Origin: Sporolactobacillus pectinivorans
GTDB lineage: Bacteria; Bacillota; Bacilli; Bacillales; Sporolactobacillaceae
Length of the DNA: 64,000 nucleotides
Direction: 5' to 3'
Assembly: GCF_002802965.1 (NCBI RefSeq)
Contig: NZ_NXGA01000001.1
Coordinates: 2,707,276-2,771,275 of the forward strand
Part shown: piece by piece, positions 1-7,985 of the stretch
Layout of the letters: each line of letters opens with the position of its first letter
How positions within the stretch are numbered: the stretch's first letter is position 1
Program-made: the position numbers and the translations under genes
Notes under the pieces: model-generated
Seen by the model: only the letters and a program-made list of their open reading frames with translations
The model's database searches: none
What the model was told of the DNA's origin: nothing

Positions 1-233
1 AATTTATCAACTTTCAATTCCATTTCACAATATTGGAGCGCTTTGTAAATAATATTGCTGTACACGATGAAGGGCTCTTCACCATACATCAGGCGATCTT
101 CATAGTTCCCATAGACATTAACTAGCGAGTTTTGCTTCATTCCATATTCGAGACCTATCTTTTCGAGTTCATTCCAAAAAGGGGAAGTATCAATCAGCGT
201 TCCGTAGCAATCAAAAGTTAACAACTGAGACAT
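1..233 (-). CDS. HAD-superfamily hydrolase, N-terminal part (cut by window edge)
   Basis: The reverse strand opens with ATG at 233 behind a strong GGAGGG ribosome site and reads MSQLLTFDCYGTLIDTSPFW, then continues off the left edge. DxYGTLID is HAD motif I, with the first aspartate as the expected nucleophile. Its form resembles haloacid dehalogenase/phosphoglycolate phosphatase-like members that hydrolyse small phosphorylated or halogenated substrates in the cytosol. The cap and motifs II-IV lie outside the window, so the substrate class cannot be narrowed. It is followed upstream on the same strand by the SH3-like gene and may share its transcript. Confidence 0.75.
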   Translation of the reverse strand, partial: MSQLLTFDCYGTLIDTSPFWNELEKIGLEYGMKQNSLVNVYGNYEDRLMYGEEPFIVYSNIIYKALQYCEMELKVDK

Positions 234-305
234 TAGGGTACCCTCCTGAACAGATTTTGAGAAAACTTGAACAAGCTTTTTTTATGTCAGTTAAAGGCGA
301 TACAA

Positions 306-656
306 CTATTCGCAGGGGGACAGATGGTCTGTTGGTATCCACCCTTTTTCACCTTCAGCCGTTTCCCCATATGTCCACTCATTTAAGTTTTTTAATCCGC
401 TCAACTGTTTACCTTTTTTTATAGTGAGCTCATGAGCAGAATAACCTTGAAAGACTTTTGCGTGTTTTAATGAGTTGGGTGCCGATAAAATCTGTTTTGG
501 AACCCATCCCTCTTTGTTCGAATCCACAGATTTACAAAATATCCAATTTGGGTACTGATGATCCTCTTTTCCATAAATCACTTCTTCATTTTTTTTCAGG
601 ATAATAGGATCCGGATAACATGAGTGATAATCTCTGATAACCATGTACTCCTGCAT
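306..656 (-). CDS. Small protein with two SH3-like repeats
   Basis: A 116-residue protein with two similar halves. Each half carries the pattern of a variant SH3 fold: a hydrophobic strand, a basic loop with a glycine, then E/K-GW-(V/I)-P (GWVPKQIL near residue 49 and GWIPTDHL near 107). No signal peptide is visible, so it is probably cytosolic. A longer reading frame to 716 exists, but ATG at 656 sits seven bases after a clear GGAGGAAG site and is preferred. It lies downstream of the alpha/beta hydrolase with an 82-base gap, so the two may form one transcript. The ligand is unknown. Confidence 0.6.
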   Translation of the reverse strand: MQEYMVIRDYHSCYPDPIILKKNEEVIYGKEDHQYPNWIFCKSVDSNKEGWVPKQILSAPNSLKHAKVFQGYSAHELTIKKGKQLSGLKNLNEWTYGETAEGEKGWIPTDHLSPCE

Positions 657-738
657 CTTAGAACTTCCTCCAATCAGGTCATCGTGTTTTATCATTTCAA
701 CGTTTTCCTCATTCACGATATGAATCCAGACTGAGTTT

Positions 739-1560
739 TCAATTTTTTATTTCTTCCACTCTGTCCAGCCATTCATCAATCAGGCAGTTAAAAAGCTGCG
801 GCTGTTCTATTTGTAAATTATGACCTGCACGATCCAGTACTGCTACTGTTCCTCTCGGGTATTTACCGACAAGTTTCAAAGCATCTCTATAGCCAACTGA
901 AGAATCCTGTCTCCCCAAAAGAAATACGCTGGGCTTATTAAAATCGAACTGGTCGATTTTAAAAGAAAATGCGTAATGATTCTTGACCTTTATTAAAAAT
1001 TCTTCATCAGCAATTTTACAACCAGTGAGTATTTCTTTACTGAATCTTAACCAATTATACTCATCAAGCACAACCGAGTTCGATTTAAAGTCCATCAATG
1101 CTTCATCTGGCAAAGTTTTAATAAATTCATTATCGATGCTCATCAGTTGATGTTTATCAACAGACCGATCTGCCTGAAAAGGTACAATGCAAGGACATAT
1201 GAATGCTGCACCCAGTATGTGTTCTTTTTGCTTTTGAATGATGCCCCGGGACAAATAACCGCCGTATGATTCTCCAACGATTAAATAATCCTGACCATGG
1301 AGCACTGCCTGAATAAACTCTAAAACAGCATTCAGCATATCATCAGAGCTTCGAATCGCTTTATAATTTTTGGTTAATCCCATTCCGGGAAGATCAAAGT
1401 AAATACGGCGCCATCCCTCTCTTTTACTAAAAACAGGCTCCATACACCCGCTGAGCAATCGGTGATCAGGTGTGTAGCCGTGTATCATCAAAACAGGCAC
1501 GCCTTCCCCTAAATCTTCATAATAAATTTCAGCCTGACGGACTTTGCAGTATGCCACCAT
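739..1560 (-). CDS. Alpha/beta-hydrolase
   Basis: A 273-residue alpha/beta-hydrolase of usual length. Visible elements are the oxyanion HGYT loop near residue 27, the nucleophile elbow GESYGG with Ser98, a late acid near Asp219 (GRQDSS), and the catalytic His247 in AGHNLQIEQP. This is the family that includes esterases, prolyl iminopeptidases and related enzymes; the substrate cannot be read from sequence. There is no signal peptide. It starts 103 bases after the MFS gene ends, and a candidate promoter overlapped by a perfect palindrome lies just upstream, so it is probably regulated separately from that pump. Confidence 0.8.
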   Translation of the reverse strand: MVAYCKVRQAEIYYEDLGEGVPVLMIHGYTPDHRLLSGCMEPVFSKREGWRRIYFDLPGMGLTKNYKAIRSSDDMLNAVLEFIQAVLHGQDYLIVGESYGGYLSRGIIQKQKEHILGAAFICPCIVPFQADRSVDKHQLMSIDNEFIKTLPDEALMDFKSNSVVLDEYNWLRFSKEILTGCKIADEEFLIKVKNHYAFSFKIDQFDFNKPSVFLLGRQDSSVGYRDALKLVGKYPRGTVAVLDRAGHNLQIEQPQLFNCLIDEWLDRVEEIKN

Positions 1561-1593
1561 TCACCCCTTCTTTCTCAAGCAATTCACGGATAC

Positions 1594-1624
1594 GAAAATA
1601 CATTCTTGCGAAAATACGTTCTTA
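1594..1624. repeat. Short tandem repeat in hydrolase leader
   Basis: Two adjacent copies of CGAAAATACRTTCTT occur in the untranslated leader between the hydrolase promoter and its start. Function is unknown; it could be slippage-derived. Confidence 0.4.
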
Positions 1625-1630
1625 TGTTTC

Positions 1631-1660
1631 TGTTCATTATCGTAATTTAAATAATGAACA
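1631..1660. promoter_or_regulatory. Palindromic operator covering the hydrolase promoter
   Basis: TGTTCATTAT and ATAATGAACA form a perfect 10-bp inverted repeat with a 10-bp centre. On the minus strand TTGACA (1667-1662) and TACGAT (1644-1639) are 17 bp apart, so a plausible sigma-A promoter is spanned by the palindrome. This is the arrangement expected of a repressor site. The half-site GTTCATT also occurs in the TetR operators at 3025 and 3274, in the opposite orientation. Confidence 0.55.
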
Positions 1661-1663
1661 TTG

Positions 1664-2887
1664 TCAACAAGAGTTTTTGCTTGACTCACGCTCCGTAAAT
1701 TGCCCTTCTTTCTGCGTTTTCCTGATAAAAAGCAGCAGAAAGATGCCCAGCACTGCAAGAAAAGCCACGGAAACATAGATTAAAACAGGGCACCCCTGCT
1801 GGATGAACAAGCCGCAGACTGTCGGTCCAAGAAAAAAGCCAAGAAAAGTGAATGTCTGTAAAATCCCGTTTGCTGAACCGCGGCGCTCTGCCGGAAACAG
1901 ACCATTTATAAAGGACGGTAAAATGGTGGTCATGCACATATAACCGGACATCACGCAGATTGCTGAAGCCCATATGGCAAAAAAGAACGGTAAACGGAGC
2001 AGCATGAATCCAGCTCCCAAAAGAAATAAGGAGAAAAACGCCACCCTTTTAAAATGGCCGGCGTCTGCATCACGCGTCCCTAACCTCATGATCATCACGC
2101 CTATCGCCAGGGCGGGGGCAAAAACCATCCATAAGTTTCCGATGCCCATATAATGGGCAAATTGATCCGGCAAAACAAAAAAGAGAGACGCCATAATGAA
2201 ATTATAAATGACGCCCAAAAAGCTGATCAGAAGCAGATTCCTATTTTTTGCTGTTCGTCCAAAAAGGATCCATGGATTGGCCGAAACAGCCGGTGAGACG
2301 GAGTTTTCTTTTGCAAAAAAGACCATCATCCATAGAGACAGTCCGATGAGCCCTGCTGCCCCAAGGAACATCCATTTCAGACTGATCCATTGATACAGAA
2401 TCGGACCGGCTATAAAAGCGACAACCGCAGAAGGTGCGACAATCATACCGACGAAACCCATTGCCCGATTATTTATTTCTACCGGGGTTATATCCCCGAC
2501 CCAGGAGTAAGCAATACCCATGATCGCACCACTCCCCTGCAAAGCACGGGCAAAAATAAAAACATAAATATTGGAAGTGAGTCCTGCCAGAAGCAAGCCA
2601 AAAAACAATTGGATAAGGCCAAGAATCATTAGCTTTTTTCTGCCTGCTTTATCACTCCAAACACCATAAGGGATTTGGAAAAAACTATTTGTCAATCCAT
2701 AGATTCCAAGCGCCAGTCCGGCTAAAAATGAATTACTGTGGACCAGCTGCCTTCCGAATATTGAAATAAAAGGGTTCAACATAGTCATTGAGATTTCACG
2801 AAGCCCCATGATTACACCGAGAAGCGCTAAAAATTTATGATTGATCCGTTTTCCAATCAATGGAGAACCAGTGCCCATTTTTTTCAT
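1664..2887 (-). CDS. MFS drug-efflux-type transporter
   Basis: A 407-residue, 12-helix major facilitator. Between helices 2 and 3 it has the family signature G.WSDKAGRKK (residues near 78-88), and helix 5 carries a GPILYQ motif resembling antiporter motif C, which suggests proton-coupled export. The likely role is export of a small hydrophobic compound through the plasma membrane. It is transcribed away from a TetR-family gene across 390 bp containing operator-like palindromes, the usual layout of a ligand-derepressed pump. Its stop codon overlaps the -35 box of the next gene. Confidence 0.8.
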   Translation of the reverse strand: MKKMGTGSPLIGKRINHKFLALLGVIMGLREISMTMLNPFISIFGRQLVHSNSFLAGLALGIYGLTNSFFQIPYGVWSDKAGRKKLMILGLIQLFFGLLLAGLTSNIYVFIFARALQGSGAIMGIAYSWVGDITPVEINNRAMGFVGMIVAPSAVVAFIAGPILYQWISLKWMFLGAAGLIGLSLWMMVFFAKENSVSPAVSANPWILFGRTAKNRNLLLISFLGVIYNFIMASLFFVLPDQFAHYMGIGNLWMVFAPALAIGVMIMRLGTRDADAGHFKRVAFFSLFLLGAGFMLLRLPFFFAIWASAICVMSGYMCMTTILPSFINGLFPAERRGSANGILQTFTFLGFFLGPTVCGLFIQQGCPVLIYVSVAFLAVLGIFLLLFIRKTQKEGQFTERESSKNSC

Positions 2888-3024
2888 CCCAATCTTGACT
2901 TATAATTTGACCGATTCATTCATCATGCAAAGTCAAACCAACGACTATGCGTATAAAAAATTAATCATCGTTCATCGTGAACCTCTGCACCCATCGTTTT
3001 GAATTGCATACTTCTCCACTTCTA

Positions 3025-3041
3025 GAATGAACCGTTCATTC
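3025..3041. promoter_or_regulatory. TetR-type operator, perfect palindrome
   Basis: GAATGAACCGTTCATTC is an 8-bp perfect inverted repeat around one base, between the MFS gene and the TetR gene. A weaker relative (right half ATTCATTC) lies at 2905-2921, close to the MFS start. Confidence 0.65.
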
Positions 3042-3273
3042 ATAATACTACCAAAAATTATATTCTAAATTTTCGTCTAAGGCCGGCAGGGATTTAGAAT
3101 AAGTTGTTTTAAAAAATATTTAGCTTTACATCATTGAATCAAATATTCATCATTTCATTTATTATGGTACTGATTATATTCGCTCAGATTTTTATTGTCA
3201 ACGATACATACAGGTTATTTTTTAACATCCATCTTAACAAGTATTGACATTATTCTCTATTCAAGTATATTTG

Positions 3274-3290
3274 TAATGAATGGTTCATTC
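3274..3290. promoter_or_regulatory. Second TetR-type operator
   Basis: TAATGAATGGTTCATTC matches the 3025 site at 14 of 17 bases and keeps the right half-site exactly. It lies just ahead of the preferred TTG start of the TetR gene, which implies autoregulation. Confidence 0.55.
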
Positions 3291-3336
3291 AAAACTTTAC
3301 TTAAGCAAGAAAGCAAGAAAAAATGAAGGTGAAATC

Positions 3337-4005
3337 TTGAAAGACAGTGAGAGACTTAAAAAGGTTGCCGAAGCCGCGGGTTTCTTGTTTATCAGGCCGG
3401 GCTACGCATCGACAAAAATGAAGGACGTTGCCAATCAGGCAGATTTATCTGTGGGGACACTGTATAATTTATTTGAAAGTAAAGAAGCCCTGCTCGATTT
3501 TGTTTTTCTCTGCAATCTGGATCCGGAGATCCCTTATAAGGATTTCGATTTCCCAATCAAAAGGACCAAAGAGAAAGACTTAGTCGGTCAAATAAGTGAT
3601 ACTTATAAAAAAATAACCCGGAATTTTGAGGAGAAGTTTGTATCTCACAGTACAAACACGTTAAAAGATTTATTAGATGACTTATTCAACATCATGGAAT
3701 TATATGGACAATACTTTTTAATTATAGAGAAAAATCTCACCATCAACGCAAAGCTGCTTGACCTGCATACTAATTATAGAAAAATGCTGTTTAAAAATGT
3801 TCATGACTTTTTATCCAAAATGATCAATCAGGGTCAAATACGGCAGCTTAGTTATCCATCTTATGATGCGCGGTTGATTATCGATACGCTTATGTGGTGG
3901 TGCGCACACAAACGATATGACTCTTTTGAACTTGAGACGAATTACTCCAGCCAGATCACGAGAACGGTTGTCATTGGTGCACTCTTAAATGCCTACAAGA
4001 ATTAG
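3337..4005 (+). CDS. TetR/AcrR-family transcriptional repressor
   Basis: The N-terminus has the TetR helix-turn-helix: AAGFLFIRPGYASTKMKDVA, then a recognition-helix region around LSVGTLYNLFESKEALLDF. A variable ligand-binding domain follows. The open frame reaches ATG at 3280, but that start would put 20 unusual basic residues before the domain and lies inside an operator. TTG at 3337 follows GAAGGTGA at good spacing and gives the usual TetR length of 222 residues. It is divergent from the MFS pump, which is its likely target. Confidence 0.8.
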   Translation: MKDSERLKKVAEAAGFLFIRPGYASTKMKDVANQADLSVGTLYNLFESKEALLDFVFLCNLDPEIPYKDFDFPIKRTKEKDLVGQISDTYKKITRNFEEKFVSHSTNTLKDLLDDLFNIMELYGQYFLIIEKNLTINAKLLDLHTNYRKMLFKNVHDFLSKMINQGQIRQLSYPSYDARLIIDTLMWWCAHKRYDSFELETNYSSQITRTVVIGALLNAYKN

Positions 4006-4137
4006 CTATGCTTGCATGTTTATTTCAGACGAGTTTTACCGAAATAAGCAGTTTTTAAGAGAATATTCTATATGATCGATCAGCTCGCCCATTCAATCGG
4101 TGTAGAGGGCACTTCTAAAATGCTCTCCCCTCTTTCC

Positions 4138-4335
4138 TCAGTTATTTAATCGTTCCTCAGCAATCTTAAACGCCCTATCGTCTTCGCGCTTGTTAATGGC
4201 AACAATCTGGACAACCTGAACTTGTCCATTAACGATACGAAAAATAATTCTTAAGCTAATACGTCTAAGCTTGACCTCCTTGCATTGATAAAGCTTTACT
4301 TGTTGAAGCAAGTTTTTAAACAAGCTGGTCAACAC
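4138..4335 (-). pseudogene. RelE/ParE-type toxin fragment
   Basis: The open stretch holds only the C-terminal half of a RelE/ParE-fold toxin: LRRISLRIIFRIVNGQV, then IVAINKREDDRAFKIAEERL, which matches the strand-strand-helix end of this ribonuclease/gyrase-toxin family. The N-terminal helices are missing, there is no good ribosome site at the GTG start, and no antitoxin partner is adjacent. It directly follows a methylase relic and appears to be decay of an accessory insertion. Confidence 0.5.
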
Positions 4336-4401
4336 ATTGATGACAATCGAACTACCGGCTTGTTATAAAGCTGAGAATTCAAACAAACTTTTTTAACCCG
4401 G

Positions 4402-4530
4402 TTAAAAATTCTCGTCATCATAAGACATCAGTCACCAGCATTCAAGCGGAGTAAGCCGACGAATATGATAACTCGGTTTTTTAAGTAACTTTTGTTCAAT
4501 GCGCTGCCGTGTGGCCGGTACACAATTTAT
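4402..4530 (-). pseudogene. C5-cytosine DNA methyltransferase relic
   Basis: The reverse frame ending at 4402 reads YHIRRLTPLECW, then an in-frame TGA, then LMSYDDENF. RRLTPxECxRLMG(F/Y)xDxxF is the conserved C-terminal block (motif IX region) of phage- and restriction-type cytosine-5 methylases. The TGA stands where Arg (CGA) is expected. Upstream motifs are absent, so only a scrap remains. Confidence 0.6.
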
Positions 4531-4693
4531 CAAGTTATCAGTTCTCTCAGTAACAACCTCCCTCTTCGTGGAAAGAAGTCTCGTTCATGTTTCTTTCTGT
4601 ATTTCTTACGGATCTTCTTAGCTTCTTCAAATCTACATTCGGTTAAGAAAACAACATCTTGAGTACGTCTTCTCTTTCCAATATCACCAGCAT

Positions 4694-6439
4694 CTATTGA
4701 CTCTCTGGCTTGATCCATAATTTACTGAAATCGGCCCAACCATATTCATCAAAATTAATTCCGGACACTACAGATTGAAAAAGCTGCTTTTTCCTGACGT
4801 TGTAGAGGTGGCAGAACAAATGATTTCTTATCAAATACTGTTCAATCTTTTTAAAACAACGCAGAGATGATAATCCATCCGAGACTAAGAAGTGTTTGAT
4901 CACGTTCTTGATATAGATATTCTGATCGTCGTTAAGAAAGAGTTCAGAGATACTATGAGGCTTCATAAAAAAATTAACGAGTGAAAAAGTTAAATCATTT
5001 TCTAATATCTCTCCGCCAAATAATATGTCCGCTTGCTGTAAAACAGACGGTTCATCAAGAACTGAAAGAGACACGCAATTAATCTTTAAGTTGATACCAA
5101 CTATCTGTGCCCTCTTCTTTATCCATTCCGCGTCATCCCTTCGATAGCAGAGAAGGGTCAGATCCTCGCCATGATATCCACTTTTTCTGAGGTAACCAAG
5201 GACTTGTTCAAAACCAACGGAGCCGTTCAGATGTTCTTGGCGACTCCCAATCAAAATTCTGTTTTCAGGTAAATAGCGGTCACCACCGAGGTCATCAACC
5301 AATTTTTGTCGGTCAATGACGGCAGAAAAAGCTTCACGAAAATAAAGATTACGTTGGATGCCTTCTTTTCTCTGATTAAAAACAAGATAACGGAACCCGT
5401 TTTCATGGCTCTCAAAGTTCTCTTCTGAGAATTTACCAGATATCACATAATCCCGACGGCTGTGATTCGCCGATCGAGTGAAATAAATTTCTACTTTGTC
5501 CAAAAGTGCCCGTTCTTTAAAATAATTGGAAAAACGTTCCAGCAGCAGATGATTTTGATCATAGGAACACACTCTAAATGGACCCGAGCCTGAAATATTG
5601 GATGAATCGAATCCGACATCTGAAGGGAGAATGGCCAGCGGAATGGTAGCGATAAAATGAAGCAAATGTGTTTTAGTTTCCGAAAATATCAATTGAACTG
5701 TATAGCGATTGACAGCTTTAACTGAGACTAATGATTTTAGGTACCAGAAGCAGGACAGTTGACTTTTCGATGTTGAAAGGCGCTGAAAAGTGTAAACGAC
5801 ATCACCGGCAGTAAGCTCTTTTCCGTGGTGGAATTTCACATCCTTTCTAAGGTAAAATATCCATTTTTTAGAATCCTGACTTGTCTCCCATGCATGTGCA
5901 ATATTAGGTTCAAAATTTCTGTTTTTACTGTTATAAAGGACAAGCGGTTCATAAATCTGATGAATCAGGCTTGCTTCGGTAGCACCGACAGCATGGGCAG
6001 GATCGAGTGTTACCAGGGGACGGGCGATCGGAACCCGAAGAACATCAAGGAAGAGTTTATCTTCTCGTTCAGTAAGGAAACCAAACTGCTGCTTTATTAG
6101 CGCCTGACAATTTTTTGCAAGCTTTTCAGGTAAGTCATGACTTTTTGAGAAAAGTATAACTTTCTCCAGATGATCTGTTTTTATTGCCTTAAGTAAAATT
6201 GGGGGAACAAGAACATTTAATGATTGATTGAATGACATTTTCGATTTATGCCCTCTGCCACTCCCAGGCTTCCAACTGATCCATTTTTTTGTCTCCAATT
6301 CGCGGAGAACTGTTTTGGTGTATCGTTCCGAGCAAACAAGCAAAACGGAAATATCTCGTATAGATACTTCCACTTCGCTGTGGACAGCTTTGTGGAAAAG
6401 ATGAATATACAGTTCGGTGTAATAATCCAAAAGAGTCAT
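4694..6439 (-). CDS. SgrR-like regulator: HTH plus periplasmic-binding-type domain
   Basis: A 581-residue protein. An N-terminal winged-helix segment (about residues 1-105, with RDISVLLVCSERYTKTVLRE as the helix-turn-helix) is fused to a family 5 solute-binding domain (about 150-500, with LVTLDPAHAVGATEASLIHQ and LRKDVKFHHGKELTAGDVVY). This architecture is that of SgrR-type regulators, which sense a small solute through a cytoplasmic binding-protein fold. No signal peptide or lipobox is present, consistent with a cytosolic sensor. It is divergent from an MFS carrier across about 100 bp, a frequent Firmicute pairing, so the carrier is its probable target. Confidence 0.85.
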   Translation of the reverse strand: MTLLDYYTELYIHLFHKAVHSEVEVSIRDISVLLVCSERYTKTVLRELETKKWISWKPGSGRGHKSKMSFNQSLNVLVPPILLKAIKTDHLEKVILFSKSHDLPEKLAKNCQALIKQQFGFLTEREDKLFLDVLRVPIARPLVTLDPAHAVGATEASLIHQIYEPLVLYNSKNRNFEPNIAHAWETSQDSKKWIFYLRKDVKFHHGKELTAGDVVYTFQRLSTSKSQLSCFWYLKSLVSVKAVNRYTVQLIFSETKTHLLHFIATIPLAILPSDVGFDSSNISGSGPFRVCSYDQNHLLLERFSNYFKERALLDKVEIYFTRSANHSRRDYVISGKFSEENFESHENGFRYLVFNQRKEGIQRNLYFREAFSAVIDRQKLVDDLGGDRYLPENRILIGSRQEHLNGSVGFEQVLGYLRKSGYHGEDLTLLCYRRDDAEWIKKRAQIVGINLKINCVSLSVLDEPSVLQQADILFGGEILENDLTFSLVNFFMKPHSISELFLNDDQNIYIKNVIKHFLVSDGLSSLRCFKKIEQYLIRNHLFCHLYNVRKKQLFQSVVSGINFDEYGWADFSKLWIKPESQ

Positions 6440-6517
6440 AGAGTGACATTCCTCCCGAAAAGGTGATGCAATTTATTTTATTCTACACTTTTTAACACCC
6501 TTTTTTTATAGAAAAAT

Positions 6518-6544
6518 AGTCTTACAGGAGGTGTGTAAGACTTG
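6518..6544 (+). promoter_or_regulatory. Hairpin presenting the ribosome-binding site
   Basis: AGTCTTAC (6518-6525) and GTAAGACT (6535-6542) pair perfectly over 8 bp. The nine-base loop AGGAGGTGT carries the Shine-Dalgarno sequence, and the last stem base is the first base of the TTG start codon at 6542. Folding would hold the ribosome site in a tight loop and pair the edge of the start codon, a likely translational control point. Confidence 0.6.
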
Positions 6545-7795
6545 AACACGTTTATGTCTCTGCATCGAAATATTAAAACACGATTGCTGACCTCATTTCT
6601 CTCTCGCTTTTTTGGGAATATGATCTTTCCTTTTATGGCCATTTATTTTGCTGTTGCCTTTGGAACGGCAACAGCCGGATGCTTAGTGCTCATTATTGTG
6701 ATCGTCTCCTCAGTCTCAAGTATTTATGGCGGTTATATTGCGGATTGCTGGGGTCGGAAGAAGGTAATGGTCATCGCTCAGGGCATTCAGATTGTAGCAC
6801 TCGTCATCATGGCAATTGTCAATTCAGCCTGGCTGACTTCTGCATCAGTAACTTTTGCCATGATGCTTATTCAGAATATCAGCACAGGGTTATTAAATCC
6901 TGCAGCGGAAGCCATGTTAATTGATGTCAGTACCCCAAAAAATCGTCAGTTCATATACAGCCTGGATTACTGGTCAACAAATCTGTCAATCGCCGTGGGA
7001 ACCATAATTGGAGGTGCCCTGTTTCAGCACTATCGTTTCATTCTATTTTCGGGTTTAGCTGTTTCGAGTATCGTCATTTTTGTCCTCATCGAATGGCTTA
7101 TTAAAGAAAGTGATGCGGTGAGCAAAGCACCTAAAATTAATACATTAACGGGATCATTGAAAGAATTGAGTCGTAACTATTCAACAGTGATGAAAGATCG
7201 CCTTTTTGTCATTTTTTGTATTTCTCAGCTTCTTGTAGTTTCTCTTGAATTCCAAATGAATAATTATATAGCCGTGCGCTTACAGGACCAATTTCGGACT
7301 GTGTTGTTCGGCCGCCTCACGATTGACGGATTAACGATGCTGAGCTGGATTAGAGTAGAGAATACATTGCTTATTGTTCTGTGTACGCTGCTGATCAATC
7401 AATGGATGCGACATTACTCCCCCCTGCATGTTTTATATCTTGGAATTCTGTTTTATGTATCAGGCTATACTCTTATTACGTTTAGCAACCAGTGGCTTGT
7501 TCTGCTTTTGTCGATGCTTATCGCTTCACTGGGAGAATTGATGAATGTTCCCGTTTCCCAGATAATTCTGGCCGAATTAGCCGGCGAACACGATCGCGGG
7601 GCGTATATGGCTGTCCATGGATTTGTTTTTAAGGGTGCCAAAATCATGGGTTCATTAGGCATGATTGTGGGTGCATTTATTTCTTCCTATATGATGGCTG
7701 TATTATTTTTCTGCATGGGCATTGCAGGACTCTACGGTTTCTACAGGATAACAGGAAAGCTCAAAGATAAAGCCGCTATTGTTACAGGGGGGTGA
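6542..7795 (+). CDS. MFS transporter paired with the SgrR-like regulator
   Basis: A 417-residue, 12-helix major facilitator. The loop 2-3 signature GYIADCWGRKKVMV is near residue 62, and helix 5 carries VGTIIGGALF. The start is TTG at 6542, directly after an AGGAGGTG site. Neighbouring an SgrR-like sensor, it probably moves the sensed compound or a product of it; in Enterobacteria the analogous pair SgrR/SetA deals with sugar-phosphate stress, but that role is not assumed here. The hairpin around the ribosome site suggests post-transcriptional control as well. Confidence 0.8.
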   Translation: MNTFMSLHRNIKTRLLTSFLSRFFGNMIFPFMAIYFAVAFGTATAGCLVLIIVIVSSVSSIYGGYIADCWGRKKVMVIAQGIQIVALVIMAIVNSAWLTSASVTFAMMLIQNISTGLLNPAAEAMLIDVSTPKNRQFIYSLDYWSTNLSIAVGTIIGGALFQHYRFILFSGLAVSSIVIFVLIEWLIKESDAVSKAPKINTLTGSLKELSRNYSTVMKDRLFVIFCISQLLVVSLEFQMNNYIAVRLQDQFRTVLFGRLTIDGLTMLSWIRVENTLLIVLCTLLINQWMRHYSPLHVLYLGILFYVSGYTLITFSNQWLVLLLSMLIASLGELMNVPVSQIILAELAGEHDRGAYMAVHGFVFKGAKIMGSLGMIVGAFISSYMMAVLFFCMGIAGLYGFYRITGKLKDKAAIVTGG

Positions 7796-7816
7796 CCACG
7801 GCCTTAAAAAAATGAA

Positions 7817-7870
7817 AAAAGCAATCCTTCACGGCCAAAGAAACCGCCGATAGATTACTTTTTGTTTTTT
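7817..7870 (+). terminator. Imperfect intrinsic terminator after MFS gene
   Basis: AAAAAAGCAATC pairs with GATTACTTTTT (one mismatch) around an inner CGG/CCG pairing, followed by a T-rich run. It is 20-70 bases after the MFS stop. Confidence 0.4.
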
Positions 7871-7912
7871 ATCTTTCTGAAATTATAGACCTGATTTATT
7901 CTTATAAAGAAA

Positions 7913-7938
7913 AGAACAGAAAATCTGCTTTTCGATTT
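7913..7938 (-). terminator. Weak hairpin after permease gene
   Basis: On the minus strand GAAAAGCAGA and TCTG-TT-CTTTTC form an interrupted stem around a TTTT loop, followed by a T-rich stretch. It lies 50 bases past the permease stop. Confidence 0.35.
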
Positions 7939-7985
7939 TTAATCCACGTTAAGAAAGTGATCTGCCCTTCCCAGTTCGTCCTTAT

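Noticed and set aside
4530..4718. 62-codon basic ORF upstream of the methylase relic
   Set aside because: It overlaps the end of the SgrR-like gene, has no ribosome site and no recognisable motif; composition looks incidental.
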